Below are positions 1-6,334 of a stretch of 17,511 nucleotides of DNA, piece after piece (the stretch's first letter is position 1; every line of letters begins with the position of its first letter). The position numbers and the translations under genes were made by a program. The notes under the pieces are model-generated. The model ran no database searches, was not told the origin of the DNA, and saw only the letters and a list, made by a program, of their open reading frames with translations. The stretch lies in NCBI GenBank assembly GCA_040758475.1, contig JBFLVN010000045.1:1-17511 (forward strand), in the 5' to 3' direction. The DNA is from JBFLVN01 sp040758475. Its GTDB lineage: Bacteria > JAGRBM01.

Positions 1-856
1 CGTCGTCGACCCGGGCGAAGCTTCCCCAGGTAATTTTCTTGGGCAGTCCCCGCCGGGCCATCTCCTCGCAAATCTCCATCACCCACTGGGGCCGGATCGT
101 AAATTCTTCATCGCGAAAAATCAGGGTATTGATGTTGTAGCGATTGACCAGTTCTTCGATCTCGTCCACGACGGCCACGGGAGCCCGCTTGCTCCAAAGA
201 TTGGACCACAGGGCCGGCGTCTGGCAGAAAACGCACTTGTAGGGACACCCCCGGGACGCCTGAACGGAAAGGGTGTTCATCCGGGAAACCGGGACGGAAT
301 AAAGCATGGGGAAGCGGTAACTGCCGACCGGAAGCCCTTCCCGCATGGGCGCCGGAAGGCGGGCAAGTTTCTTGATCCGATCCCGCGCGCGTGTGATCCG
401 GAGTATTCCATCCTTTTCGTACGCGATCCCGTCGATCTGGTCGAGAGCCGGGCCCTTCCCCTGGAGATAATCCAGGAGTTCCAGGATCGTGTCTTCTCCC
501 TCTCCCCGCACAACAAAGTCGATTGCCGACTCTAGCGCGGCGCGGGGTTCTCCGGAGACGTGCCATCCGCCGAAAACGACGGTGCATCCGTAACGGCTTT
601 TAACGGCCCGGGCGAGTTCCAACCCGTTGCGGAAATGCTCGCTCATGGCCGTAAAGCCCACCAGATCGGGCCGGAAGCCGTCCAACTCAGCGAAGAGCGC
701 GGGGATATCCGCCTTTTCGATCGTCAAAAGGTCACGGATCCGCACGTCGTGCCCCGCATCCCGGCAAACGGCGCCGATGTAAGATAGCCCTAGCGGCTCG
801 AGCCATGGCAACGTGTCGCTGCAATTGCTGGGAGGATTGATGAGAAAAATCCTCAT
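1..856 (-). CDS. B12-binding-domain radical SAM protein, copy 2 (partial, 3' end outside window)
   Basis: The frame runs from ATG 856 to the left edge with no stop: 285 complete codons. My translation begins MRIFLINPPSNCSD and aligns with copy 1 without any gap over all 285 residues, with 197 identical by hand count (about 69%). It has the same GGWHVSGEP cobalamin-domain signature at residues 96-104, and the cluster motif GCPYKCVFC with Cys204, Cys208 and Cys211. The visible part ends just after TWGSFARVDD, about half way through the radical SAM barrel; the rest lies outside the window. Nothing indicates inactivation: the cysteines are intact and differences are mostly conservative. Divergence is highest at residues 11-20, 44-57 and 176-190, which may reflect a changed substrate. 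The reaction is unknown, as for copy 1. Confidence 0.93.
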   Translation of the reverse strand, partial: MRIFLINPPSNCSDTLPWLEPLGLSYIGAVCRDAGHDVRIRDLLTIEKADIPALFAELDGFRPDLVGFTAMSEHFRNGLELARAVKSRYGCTVVFGGWHVSGEPRAALESAIDFVVRGEGEDTILELLDYLQGKGPALDQIDGIAYEKDGILRITRARDRIKKLARLPAPMREGLPVGSYRFPMLYSVPVSRMNTLSVQASRGCPYKCVFCQTPALWSNLWSKRAPVAVVDEIEELVNRYNINTLIFRDEEFTIRPQWVMEICEEMARRGLPKKITWGSFARVDD

Positions 857-865
857 AACCGGAAT

Positions 866-870
866 CCTCC
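866..870 (-). promoter_or_regulatory. Ribosome binding site of the second B12-radical SAM gene
   Basis: GGAGG lies 9 bases upstream of ATG 856, inside the 16-base spacer after the TGA of the first copy. It fixes the start of the edge-truncated gene. Confidence 0.7.
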
Positions 871-872
871 GC

Positions 873-2408
873 TCACACCGCCAAGGCTCGAGGCCCTGTA
901 GTGGAATCTCCCGTTGGCGCCGCCACTTGTTTCAAAGGCTCGAAATATTGCCCGGGAACCTTGAAGGTCCAGTCCCTCCGGCGCCGGTCGGGCGACATGT
1001 AACTAAAAAGCTTGGCCTTGAAAACCCGGTCGTAGAGGAGTTCGGCCACGATCCTTACGCGCCGGGGATCGCGGACGATTTTCCGCGCCAAACGGGCCAT
1101 CTGCGCAGGGCGGAAGTAAAAACGCCTCCGGTACCAGGCCGGAAGCTTCCTGAGTGTTTCCAGAGGAATTTCCGGCGTACGAATCACAGGTTCGTGCAGC
1201 GTGAAAGCATTCGTGTCCTGCGTCAAGAGAAGGCCGTGGCGATCGACGTACTCCCGCAAAGGAGTTGCGGCGAACGGCGTAGCAAACGCCATGGTCAGGG
1301 AATCCATCTCCAGAGTCAAAATCCATTCAAACGATCGTTCTAAAGACTCCAGCGTATCCCAAGGGAATCCTACGACCCAGCTTCCCTGCGCGAAAATGTC
1401 GGCGTTGTAATAGAGACGGAATGCGCGCTCGGCCTCTTCCCGTTTGTAGAATTTCTTGATTTTCTTTGCTTGCTCTTCGTCCGAAACCTCGATCCCCATC
1501 AAGACGTACGAACAGCCAGCCGCCTTCATGGCCTTCACCATTTCGGGCACCGCATCATCGACCCGCACGAAGGCCCCCCAGCTAAGGCGCCGGGGAATAC
1601 CCCGGCGGATCATTTCTTCGCAAAGTTCGACGACCCAGTTGGGCCGGACCGTAAATTCCTCGTCCCTGAAAACGAACGTATTAGCCGCGTGCCGCTCCGC
1701 GAGCTCCTCGATTTCATCGACTACGGAGGAAGCCGTCCGCTTCGTCCAAACATTCGACCAGACGGCTGGCGTTTGGCAAAAAACACACGTGTAAGGGCAC
1801 CCGCGGGAAGCCTGAACGGATAGAGTCCGCATTCTCGAGATCGGCTGGGAAAAAAGCATGAGATATTTGTAATTCTCGAGGGAAAGTCCCTCGCGAACCG
1901 GAACCGGAAGGCGGGCTAGCTTCTTGATCCGGGTCCTGGGGGCGGTGAGCCGTAGAACGCCGCCTTCCTTGTAGGCTATGCCGTTGATTTCCGAAAGAGC
2001 GGGGCCCTTATCCTGTAAATACTCGAGAAGCTCGAGAATGGTGTCCTCGCCTTCCCCCCGGACAACGTAGTCGATGGCTGGATCCAGAACCGCTTGAGGC
2101 TCTCCGGAAACGTGCCAACCGCCAAAGACAACCGGGCAGCCGTAACGGCTCTTTACGGCACGTGCGATCTCAAGGCCGTTCTTGAAATTCTCCGTCATCG
2201 CGGTGAGCCCCACCAGATCCGGCCTGAACTCGTCGAGCTCACCGAAAACGCGGGAAACGGCATCCATCGTCGTATAACAGAGGTCACGGATGCGGACTTC
2301 ATGGCCGGCGTCCCGGCACGCGGCGGCGATGTACCCGATGCCGAGCGGTTCAACCCAAGGATAGGGGTCGTCGTAATTGGTCGGCGGATTAATCAAGAAA
2401 ATCCGCAT
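873..2408 (-). CDS. B12-binding-domain radical SAM protein, copy 1
   Basis: The product is 511 aa, ATG 2408 to TGA 873-875. Residues 1-150 form a cobalamin-binding Rossmann-like domain: MRIFLINPP start, EPLGIGYIAA, GHEVRIRD, and FGGWHVSGEP at residues 95-104. The His-ligand motif DxHxxG is absent, as in many class B radical SAM enzymes. The radical SAM domain follows, with GCPYTCVFC (Cys204, Cys208, Cys211), then a C-terminal helical tail rich in Arg and Lys. Known relatives (BchE, hopanoid methylase, RiPP C-methyltransferases, TsrM-like enzymes) act on unactivated carbons, often by methyl transfer from methylcobalamin. The particular reaction here is unknown. It heads a tandem pair with the gene at 1-856 and lies 160 bp after the cupin gene, so it may have its own promoter. 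Confidence 0.93.
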   Translation of the reverse strand: MRIFLINPPTNYDDPYPWVEPLGIGYIAAACRDAGHEVRIRDLCYTTMDAVSRVFGELDEFRPDLVGLTAMTENFKNGLEIARAVKSRYGCPVVFGGWHVSGEPQAVLDPAIDYVVRGEGEDTILELLEYLQDKGPALSEINGIAYKEGGVLRLTAPRTRIKKLARLPVPVREGLSLENYKYLMLFSQPISRMRTLSVQASRGCPYTCVFCQTPAVWSNVWTKRTASSVVDEIEELAERHAANTFVFRDEEFTVRPNWVVELCEEMIRRGIPRRLSWGAFVRVDDAVPEMVKAMKAAGCSYVLMGIEVSDEEQAKKIKKFYKREEAERAFRLYYNADIFAQGSWVVGFPWDTLESLERSFEWILTLEMDSLTMAFATPFAATPLREYVDRHGLLLTQDTNAFTLHEPVIRTPEIPLETLRKLPAWYRRRFYFRPAQMARLARKIVRDPRRVRIVAELLYDRVFKAKLFSYMSPDRRRRDWTFKVPGQYFEPLKQVAAPTGDSTTGPRALAV

Positions 2409-2413
2409 GGGAT

Positions 2414-2418
2414 CCTCC
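2414..2418 (-). promoter_or_regulatory. Ribosome binding site deciding the start of the first B12-radical SAM gene
   Basis: GGAGG on the minus strand is 5 bases upstream of ATG 2408. It overlaps the alternative GTG at 2420, which would make a four-residue extension with no signal of its own. This supports ATG 2408 and a product beginning MRIFLINPP, the same as the paralogue downstream. Confidence 0.75.
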
Positions 2419-2469
2419 ACGAGGAGGGGGCTCTCAGCCGTTTACCGGCATCGCGCCCGAACGCATTCC

Positions 2470-2475
2470 TGTCAA
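2470..2475 (-). promoter_or_regulatory. Possible -35 element (TTGACA) in the 160-bp gap ahead of the B12-radical SAM pair
   Basis: The gap 2409-2568 is the longest non-coding stretch in the window. It contains TTGACA 62 bases before the ATG at 2408, but no good -10 box at 16-18 bases (GATGCC at 17). A separate promoter for the two B12-radical SAM genes is possible. Otherwise the gap shows only GC-rich sequence with a weak 4-bp GGGG/CCCC hairpin. Confidence 0.2.
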
Positions 2476-2568
2476 TTTGCGGGGAAAGAGTACCCCATCA
2501 CCACGTAACTTACCAGCACCGGACGCGTGATCCGCCCCACGGAAGCCCCGGCCAGCCCGAAAAAATAT

Positions 2569-3381
2569 TCAACGGCTGAGTCCCAGTATCCTCTTGCCCA
2601 GATCGGATAACCAGGCGGCCAGGGCCAGCTTCCCCCGGGCGAACCAGAAATTCACCGAAATCGAGAAATCGAGTGCTCGGGTCTGGTGCCAGAAGAAACT
2701 CGGGAGCAGCAGCGCGTCGCCCGGTTCGAGGACGCATTCCCAGGGCCTTGCATCGCGAAGACAGGGAAAACGGCCGAAATCCGGAGTCTCCGCGTCGGCC
2801 CGTGCAAAAGCAGGAAGCTTCGAGAAAAGCGGATAGGGATAGACGTTCGCGTTGTCGGCGGGCGAAAAAAGAATCCATTTCTTGCGCCCGGCGATTTGCA
2901 CGTAAATATTGTGGGGAATGTCCCGGTGAAGGGGAGCTCCAATTCCACCTGGAGAAATGAAGACTTTCGAACGCACCCATGCGGCGTCTTCGCAAACGGC
3001 CGGCCTTCGCAGATCCTCGCGAAGGCGGGCGGGAAAGCGTTCCAAGGGAGCCCCGATCGCGAACGACCGGCTTTCTTGCCTCGTGGCCTGGAGCATGTCA
3101 CCAAGCGGGAGTTCGGAGTAATCGACCCCCACCCCCTCTAGGAAATTCACCCGCCCTCCGACGTAACTGGCGATGGGAACGCGGGTATCACTGAATTCGT
3201 TCCTGAAATATTCACCATTCCACTTCGCCAGAGCCGGCCAATCACGGGCGTATCCGCGGAGAACGGCCGGACTCTTCATGTCCATCCGGATAATTTCGAT
3301 ATCCGCGGGGAAAGGAGGGTGGATTTCCTCGACAGGCACCGTTCGAAGCGGCATCAGACCACTAGGGGCCCCGGTTTCCAT
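2569..3381 (-). CDS. Cupin_8 / JmjC-like Fe(II), 2-oxoglutarate-dependent oxygenase
   Basis: The product is 270 aa, ATG 3381 to TGA 2569-2571, 10 bases after the radical SAM gene. The N-terminal half has the PAVLRGYARDWPALAKW pattern typical of cupin_8 (JmjC-like) proteins. The double-stranded beta-helix core shows HRD (His152, Asp154), then GRKKWILFSP with Lys168 placed to bind 2-oxoglutarate, and EPGDALLLPSFFWHQT with His232. The HxD...H iron triad is therefore complete. Family members hydroxylate side chains of proteins, peptides or small molecules using O2 and 2-oxoglutarate. The length is normal for the family. A downstream in-frame ATG at 3354 lacks a clear Shine-Dalgarno. The setting among radical SAM genes suggests a tailoring hydroxylation step; the substrate is unknown. 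Confidence 0.9.
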   Translation of the reverse strand: METGAPSGLMPLRTVPVEEIHPPFPADIEIIRMDMKSPAVLRGYARDWPALAKWNGEYFRNEFSDTRVPIASYVGGRVNFLEGVGVDYSELPLGDMLQATRQESRSFAIGAPLERFPARLREDLRRPAVCEDAAWVRSKVFISPGGIGAPLHRDIPHNIYVQIAGRKKWILFSPADNANVYPYPLFSKLPAFARADAETPDFGRFPCLRDARPWECVLEPGDALLLPSFFWHQTRALDFSISVNFWFARGKLALAAWLSDLGKRILGLSR

Positions 3382-3391
3382 TCAAAATCAC

Positions 3392-4489
3392 TCAAACCAA
3401 TTCCAATGCGCTCCATAATACACGCAAATTGAAGGCCAGCATCTGATTTACCTCATGCACCGGAACACAGGCGCATCCGGGCCCTTCTGGAGCGGTCATT
3501 TCCTGGAACGCCTTGAGGAAGCCGTGTTTAAGGCCATTTTGCTGCTCGGGTTGCCTCTGGGTCAGCAGGCAGGGAGCCACCGTCCCATCGCACATCACGT
3601 AGGCATAATAGCTGCCCGCGAAACAATCCGCGCAGGAACCGCCAATCCGGCGGCCATCCCGGACATACATCTCCAGAACGGGAATTGAATTCCCCACCGG
3701 AAGGCCCTCGCGCTTCATTTGCATCAACCGGCGGGCCAGAGCCGCGATCCCCTGGTCGTGGATCCGCGGGGCGACGGGGGCATAGACGTCGCAAGAGCGG
3801 TCGTGCTCCAATTGAAAGTAAGCCTTGTGCCCGTACTGGCGGGCGATCTCCAGTACGTAGTCCACCCGCTCGGCGCCTTGGGGAGTAATCACTGTCATGG
3901 TCACTACCGGCACTCCCCGGCTTTTAAGGATTTCAATAGCTTCGATCGCCCGGCGGTGGGATTCGGGATGCCTTTGCTTGTCGTGAATTTCCACGGGACC
4001 ATCCAAAGTCACGCAAACAAGATCCAAAGCCCGCACGTCTTCGATCCGCTCCTTTACGAACCAGCCGTTCGTGTTCATGGCCGCATGAACGCCAAGCTTT
4101 TTTAAATACCGGATAATTTCCCCAGCGTCCTCCCGGAGGAGCGGCTCGCCGCCAATGACACTGGCCCGGCCCATGCCTCCAGCCGTAAATTCATCGATGC
4201 ACTGGAACCACTGGCCCGTAGTCATTTCCTCCCGGTGTTGAAGGGGGATGTCGCAGTATTCGCAACGGAAATTACACCGGTTGGTGAGAGAGAAAGTGAC
4301 TTGAAAGGGGCTTTTTCGGCCAAATAAGCGGCGAACGGCTAGTTGAGCCACAGGGCGGAGTTGAGAAGATAATTTCGGAAGGAAAGCAGCCTCTCGGCCG
4401 GTTTCCTGGACGAATTCTTCCACTCGCGGATCAGCGGTCGCGGGAGGCGGCATTTCCGGGTACCTGTTCAATTCTACTGCTTCAATCAT
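3392..4489 (-). CDS. Radical SAM protein with SPASM/twitch-like C-terminal cysteines
   Basis: The product is 365 aa from ATG 4489. The frame opens at a TTG at 4549, directly after an in-frame TAA, which would add 20 residues; it has no Shine-Dalgarno, so I prefer the ATG, though its own signal (GGACAGGG) is poor. The radical SAM cluster motif C-NFR-C-EY-C is at residues 72, 76 and 79, followed by GGEP at 113-116, as in the MoaA/PqqE-like superfamily. C-terminal cysteines at 286, 289, 300, 307, 339 and 341 surround a DGTVAPC motif, which fits an auxiliary [4Fe-4S] SPASM or twitch domain. Such proteins carry out radical chemistry on peptides, sugars, lipids or cofactors. The substrate cannot be told from the sequence. 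The next gene starts 10 bases after its TGA, so the two are very likely co-transcribed. Confidence 0.92.
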   Translation of the reverse strand: MIEAVELNRYPEMPPPATADPRVEEFVQETGREAAFLPKLSSQLRPVAQLAVRRLFGRKSPFQVTFSLTNRCNFRCEYCDIPLQHREEMTTGQWFQCIDEFTAGGMGRASVIGGEPLLREDAGEIIRYLKKLGVHAAMNTNGWFVKERIEDVRALDLVCVTLDGPVEIHDKQRHPESHRRAIEAIEILKSRGVPVVTMTVITPQGAERVDYVLEIARQYGHKAYFQLEHDRSCDVYAPVAPRIHDQGIAALARRLMQMKREGLPVGNSIPVLEMYVRDGRRIGGSCADCFAGSYYAYVMCDGTVAPCLLTQRQPEQQNGLKHGFLKAFQEMTAPEGPGCACVPVHEVNQMLAFNLRVLWSALELV

Positions 4490-4557
4490 CCCTGTCCAAG
4501 CGACAACGCGGGAGATGCCCTCTCGGTAAAGCCAGTTCGGCCGGAGCAATTAAAACA

Positions 4558-4569
4558 TGACGCGCGTCA
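4558..4569. promoter_or_regulatory. Perfect 12-bp palindrome between membrane protein B and the radical SAM gene
   Basis: TGACGCGCGTCA is self-complementary and lies 25 bases after the stop at 4595. On the minus strand a short T-run (TGTTTTAATT) follows. It could be an operator half-site pair or a very weak hairpin. A 12-bp palindrome can occur by chance, so confidence is low. Confidence 0.15.
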
Positions 4570-4594
4570 CTGCGAGAAGCGATGGCAAAAGTTC

Positions 4595-6328
4595 TCAACC
4601 ATCGCTCCAAGGCCAGGCCGGGCGCGGGGACCATACGGGTGGAGTGCGAAAGTGCTCCCATCCCCCAACCATCTGGCAGGACGAAAGATCGATCGCCTCC
4701 GCCTCCAGGGGCCAGGCCAGGGCGCGAAACCGCACCGTCCCTTCCCTCAGGCGCGTCCCCATCTGGCATCCTCTTTCCACGGCATCACGCTCGAAAGGCG
4801 TCATGGCCGCCTTGAGGGCGGATACCTGCTCCAGTATGGCCCCTACGATGGGGATACCGCCCTCGCAAAGAATGAGTCCCATGCCAAAAGCGCAAGGTTC
4901 GCGCAAGCTCTCTGGAAGCTCTTCAAACAAGGTAACAGCCTGGGTTTTTCCGCGGAACATGAACCAAAAAGGATAGAACATGGCTTGTGTCCCCCGAAGC
5001 TCCGGCGGGGAAGCCAATATCTGATCCGCTCGCCCCGGGAAGCGAAACTCCGAAGAGACCATGTCCATAATCCGTCCGACAGGCGTGGCCATAGGCACCT
5101 GTCTCGTCACGCCCAGGTGGCAGTAGTCGAGAATGGCGTAAGATAAAAAAACGCCGGCGCACAACCACGTCCCCGCCATGACAAGAGGGATTCTCCGCAA
5201 ACTCCCCCTCCCCGCGATTTTCACCCCCGCCGCGCGCCACAAGCGGACCGACAGCACCCCCAGCAGGACGCTCCAACAGGGCCAACACATAGCCAGGTAC
5301 CGGAGGCGGCCAATATCCGCCGCTGGAATATCGGGAGGCAAAGTAGGGTACCACGCGATCCAAAGCAGCATGGCCACGGACCATAGAACCACTATCCGGA
5401 ACAAACGATCCTCCCGGAAAAAACGGGAAACGCTCCCCCAGGCGACCGCGCTGAAAAGGAATAGTTCCATCGCGTACCCCGAAAACACCTTTCCCCGGAT
5501 GGAAAGATAGATGGGCAAATCCTCGGCCAGGAGCCATGCGAACTTCCGGGGATATTCCCTCGTCTCTTGGACCGCGCGGGCGAAAAGATTTGGCGGTTCG
5601 TATTGTTCTATTAAAAAAGGGACAGTCAGAGCAGCCCCAGTGGCTACCCCCAGCACGAGAGTGGGCACTACGCGCACCGCCCGGGAAACCGGCAACGCAA
5701 ACAAGCAAACCACGCAGGCAACGAACACGAGAATTCCAATTGGAAGCATGAACGCAACGATGAGAGAGGCGGCCAATCCATAAAAAAAAGCCGCCAATGG
5801 ACGAAGCCGCTCCGCGCCCTTCAAGAAACGGGAGGCCAGAAACAGCGCGAGGCCAAAGGGCAGGAGCATCTGAATGTGGCCGCCGCTGACAGGCAACTGA
5901 GTGTATGTCACTTGGGAAAGGCCGAACGCAGCGAGAGCCGCGGCCAACAAACCTTCCAGAGGGGAGTCCCAGGACCATTCGATCAAGACCAGCCCCAGAA
6001 GGTTCCAGACAACCGATCCCAATTGAACGGCGGCCAGGCAAGGGCCCAAAACCAGGAAAAAGGGATAGGACACGAAAAAAAACGGGATTGCCGCCGTTTC
6101 AACAGCCCGGTAAGGAATGTGAAAGAGCCCACTCCATGAAAAATGCGCCCATACTTCGTGCATGCGTTGATACGCGGTAAAGGTTTCCCAGCCTCCGATG
6201 GGCATGGTCCAGCTCAAGGCATGGAAGACGCCGAAAGTCCCGTAGACGGAGTACAAAAGCACGCGGAAAAGTGCGTGAAACCGGTATTCTGCCGCGGCTA
6301 GCGGCGCGTCTTGCGATAAAATCTCCAT
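4595..6328 (-). CDS. Polytopic membrane protein, paralogue B (tandem copy)
   Basis: The product is 577 aa, from ATG 6328 to TGA 4595-4597. The gene starts only 6 bases after the stop of paralogue A. Its best Shine-Dalgarno (GGAGG, 6343-6347) lies inside the last codons of that gene, 14 bases from the ATG, so translation is probably coupled. The protein is colinear with paralogue A after about 10 extra N-terminal residues. It has the same 11-12 hydrophobic segments and shares GGWE, IPYR-x-VE, SGGHIQ, YLSIRG, the C-terminal TPVGRIMDMVS, QILASPPEL and LSSCQ-x-x-GGWEHFRT. Roughly half of the C-terminal domain residues are identical by eye. The strict conservation of this domain in both copies suggests it is functional and not just a linker. 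Substrate and reaction are unknown; a GT-C-like role is a guess. Confidence 0.88.
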   Translation of the reverse strand: MEILSQDAPLAAAEYRFHALFRVLLYSVYGTFGVFHALSWTMPIGGWETFTAYQRMHEVWAHFSWSGLFHIPYRAVETAAIPFFFVSYPFFLVLGPCLAAVQLGSVVWNLLGLVLIEWSWDSPLEGLLAAALAAFGLSQVTYTQLPVSGGHIQMLLPFGLALFLASRFLKGAERLRPLAAFFYGLAASLIVAFMLPIGILVFVACVVCLFALPVSRAVRVVPTLVLGVATGAALTVPFLIEQYEPPNLFARAVQETREYPRKFAWLLAEDLPIYLSIRGKVFSGYAMELFLFSAVAWGSVSRFFREDRLFRIVVLWSVAMLLWIAWYPTLPPDIPAADIGRLRYLAMCWPCWSVLLGVLSVRLWRAAGVKIAGRGSLRRIPLVMAGTWLCAGVFLSYAILDYCHLGVTRQVPMATPVGRIMDMVSSEFRFPGRADQILASPPELRGTQAMFYPFWFMFRGKTQAVTLFEELPESLREPCAFGMGLILCEGGIPIVGAILEQVSALKAAMTPFERDAVERGCQMGTRLREGTVRFRALAWPLEAEAIDLSSCQMVGGWEHFRTPPVWSPRPAWPWSDG

Positions 6329-6334
6329 GGAAGT

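Larger units (their letters stand above)
1..2408 (-). repeat. Tandem gene duplication of the B12-radical SAM gene
   Basis: The two copies are offset by 1552 bases, equal to one gene (1536) plus the 16-base spacer. Long stretches match at DNA level, for example around 541-600 and 2093-2152, and the proteins align without gaps. The divergence shows an established duplication kept under selection. Confidence 0.85.

Noticed and set aside
2409..2420. GTG start at 2420 for the first B12-radical SAM gene
   Set aside because: The GTG overlaps the GGAGG that serves ATG 2408, and the paralogue starts at the equivalent MRIFLINPP position.
2479..2625. Hydrophobic-looking frame running from the end of the cupin gene into the gap (FFGLAGASVG...YVVMGYSFPAN)
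   Set aside because: It has no plausible start or Shine-Dalgarno and overlaps the cupin C-terminus. It could be a gene remnant, but I cannot support that.
4923..6041. 372-codon minus-strand frame overlapping membrane protein B
   Set aside because: It lies in another frame of a gene that has a conserved paralogue. Its Gly/Arg/Pro-rich product has no motif.
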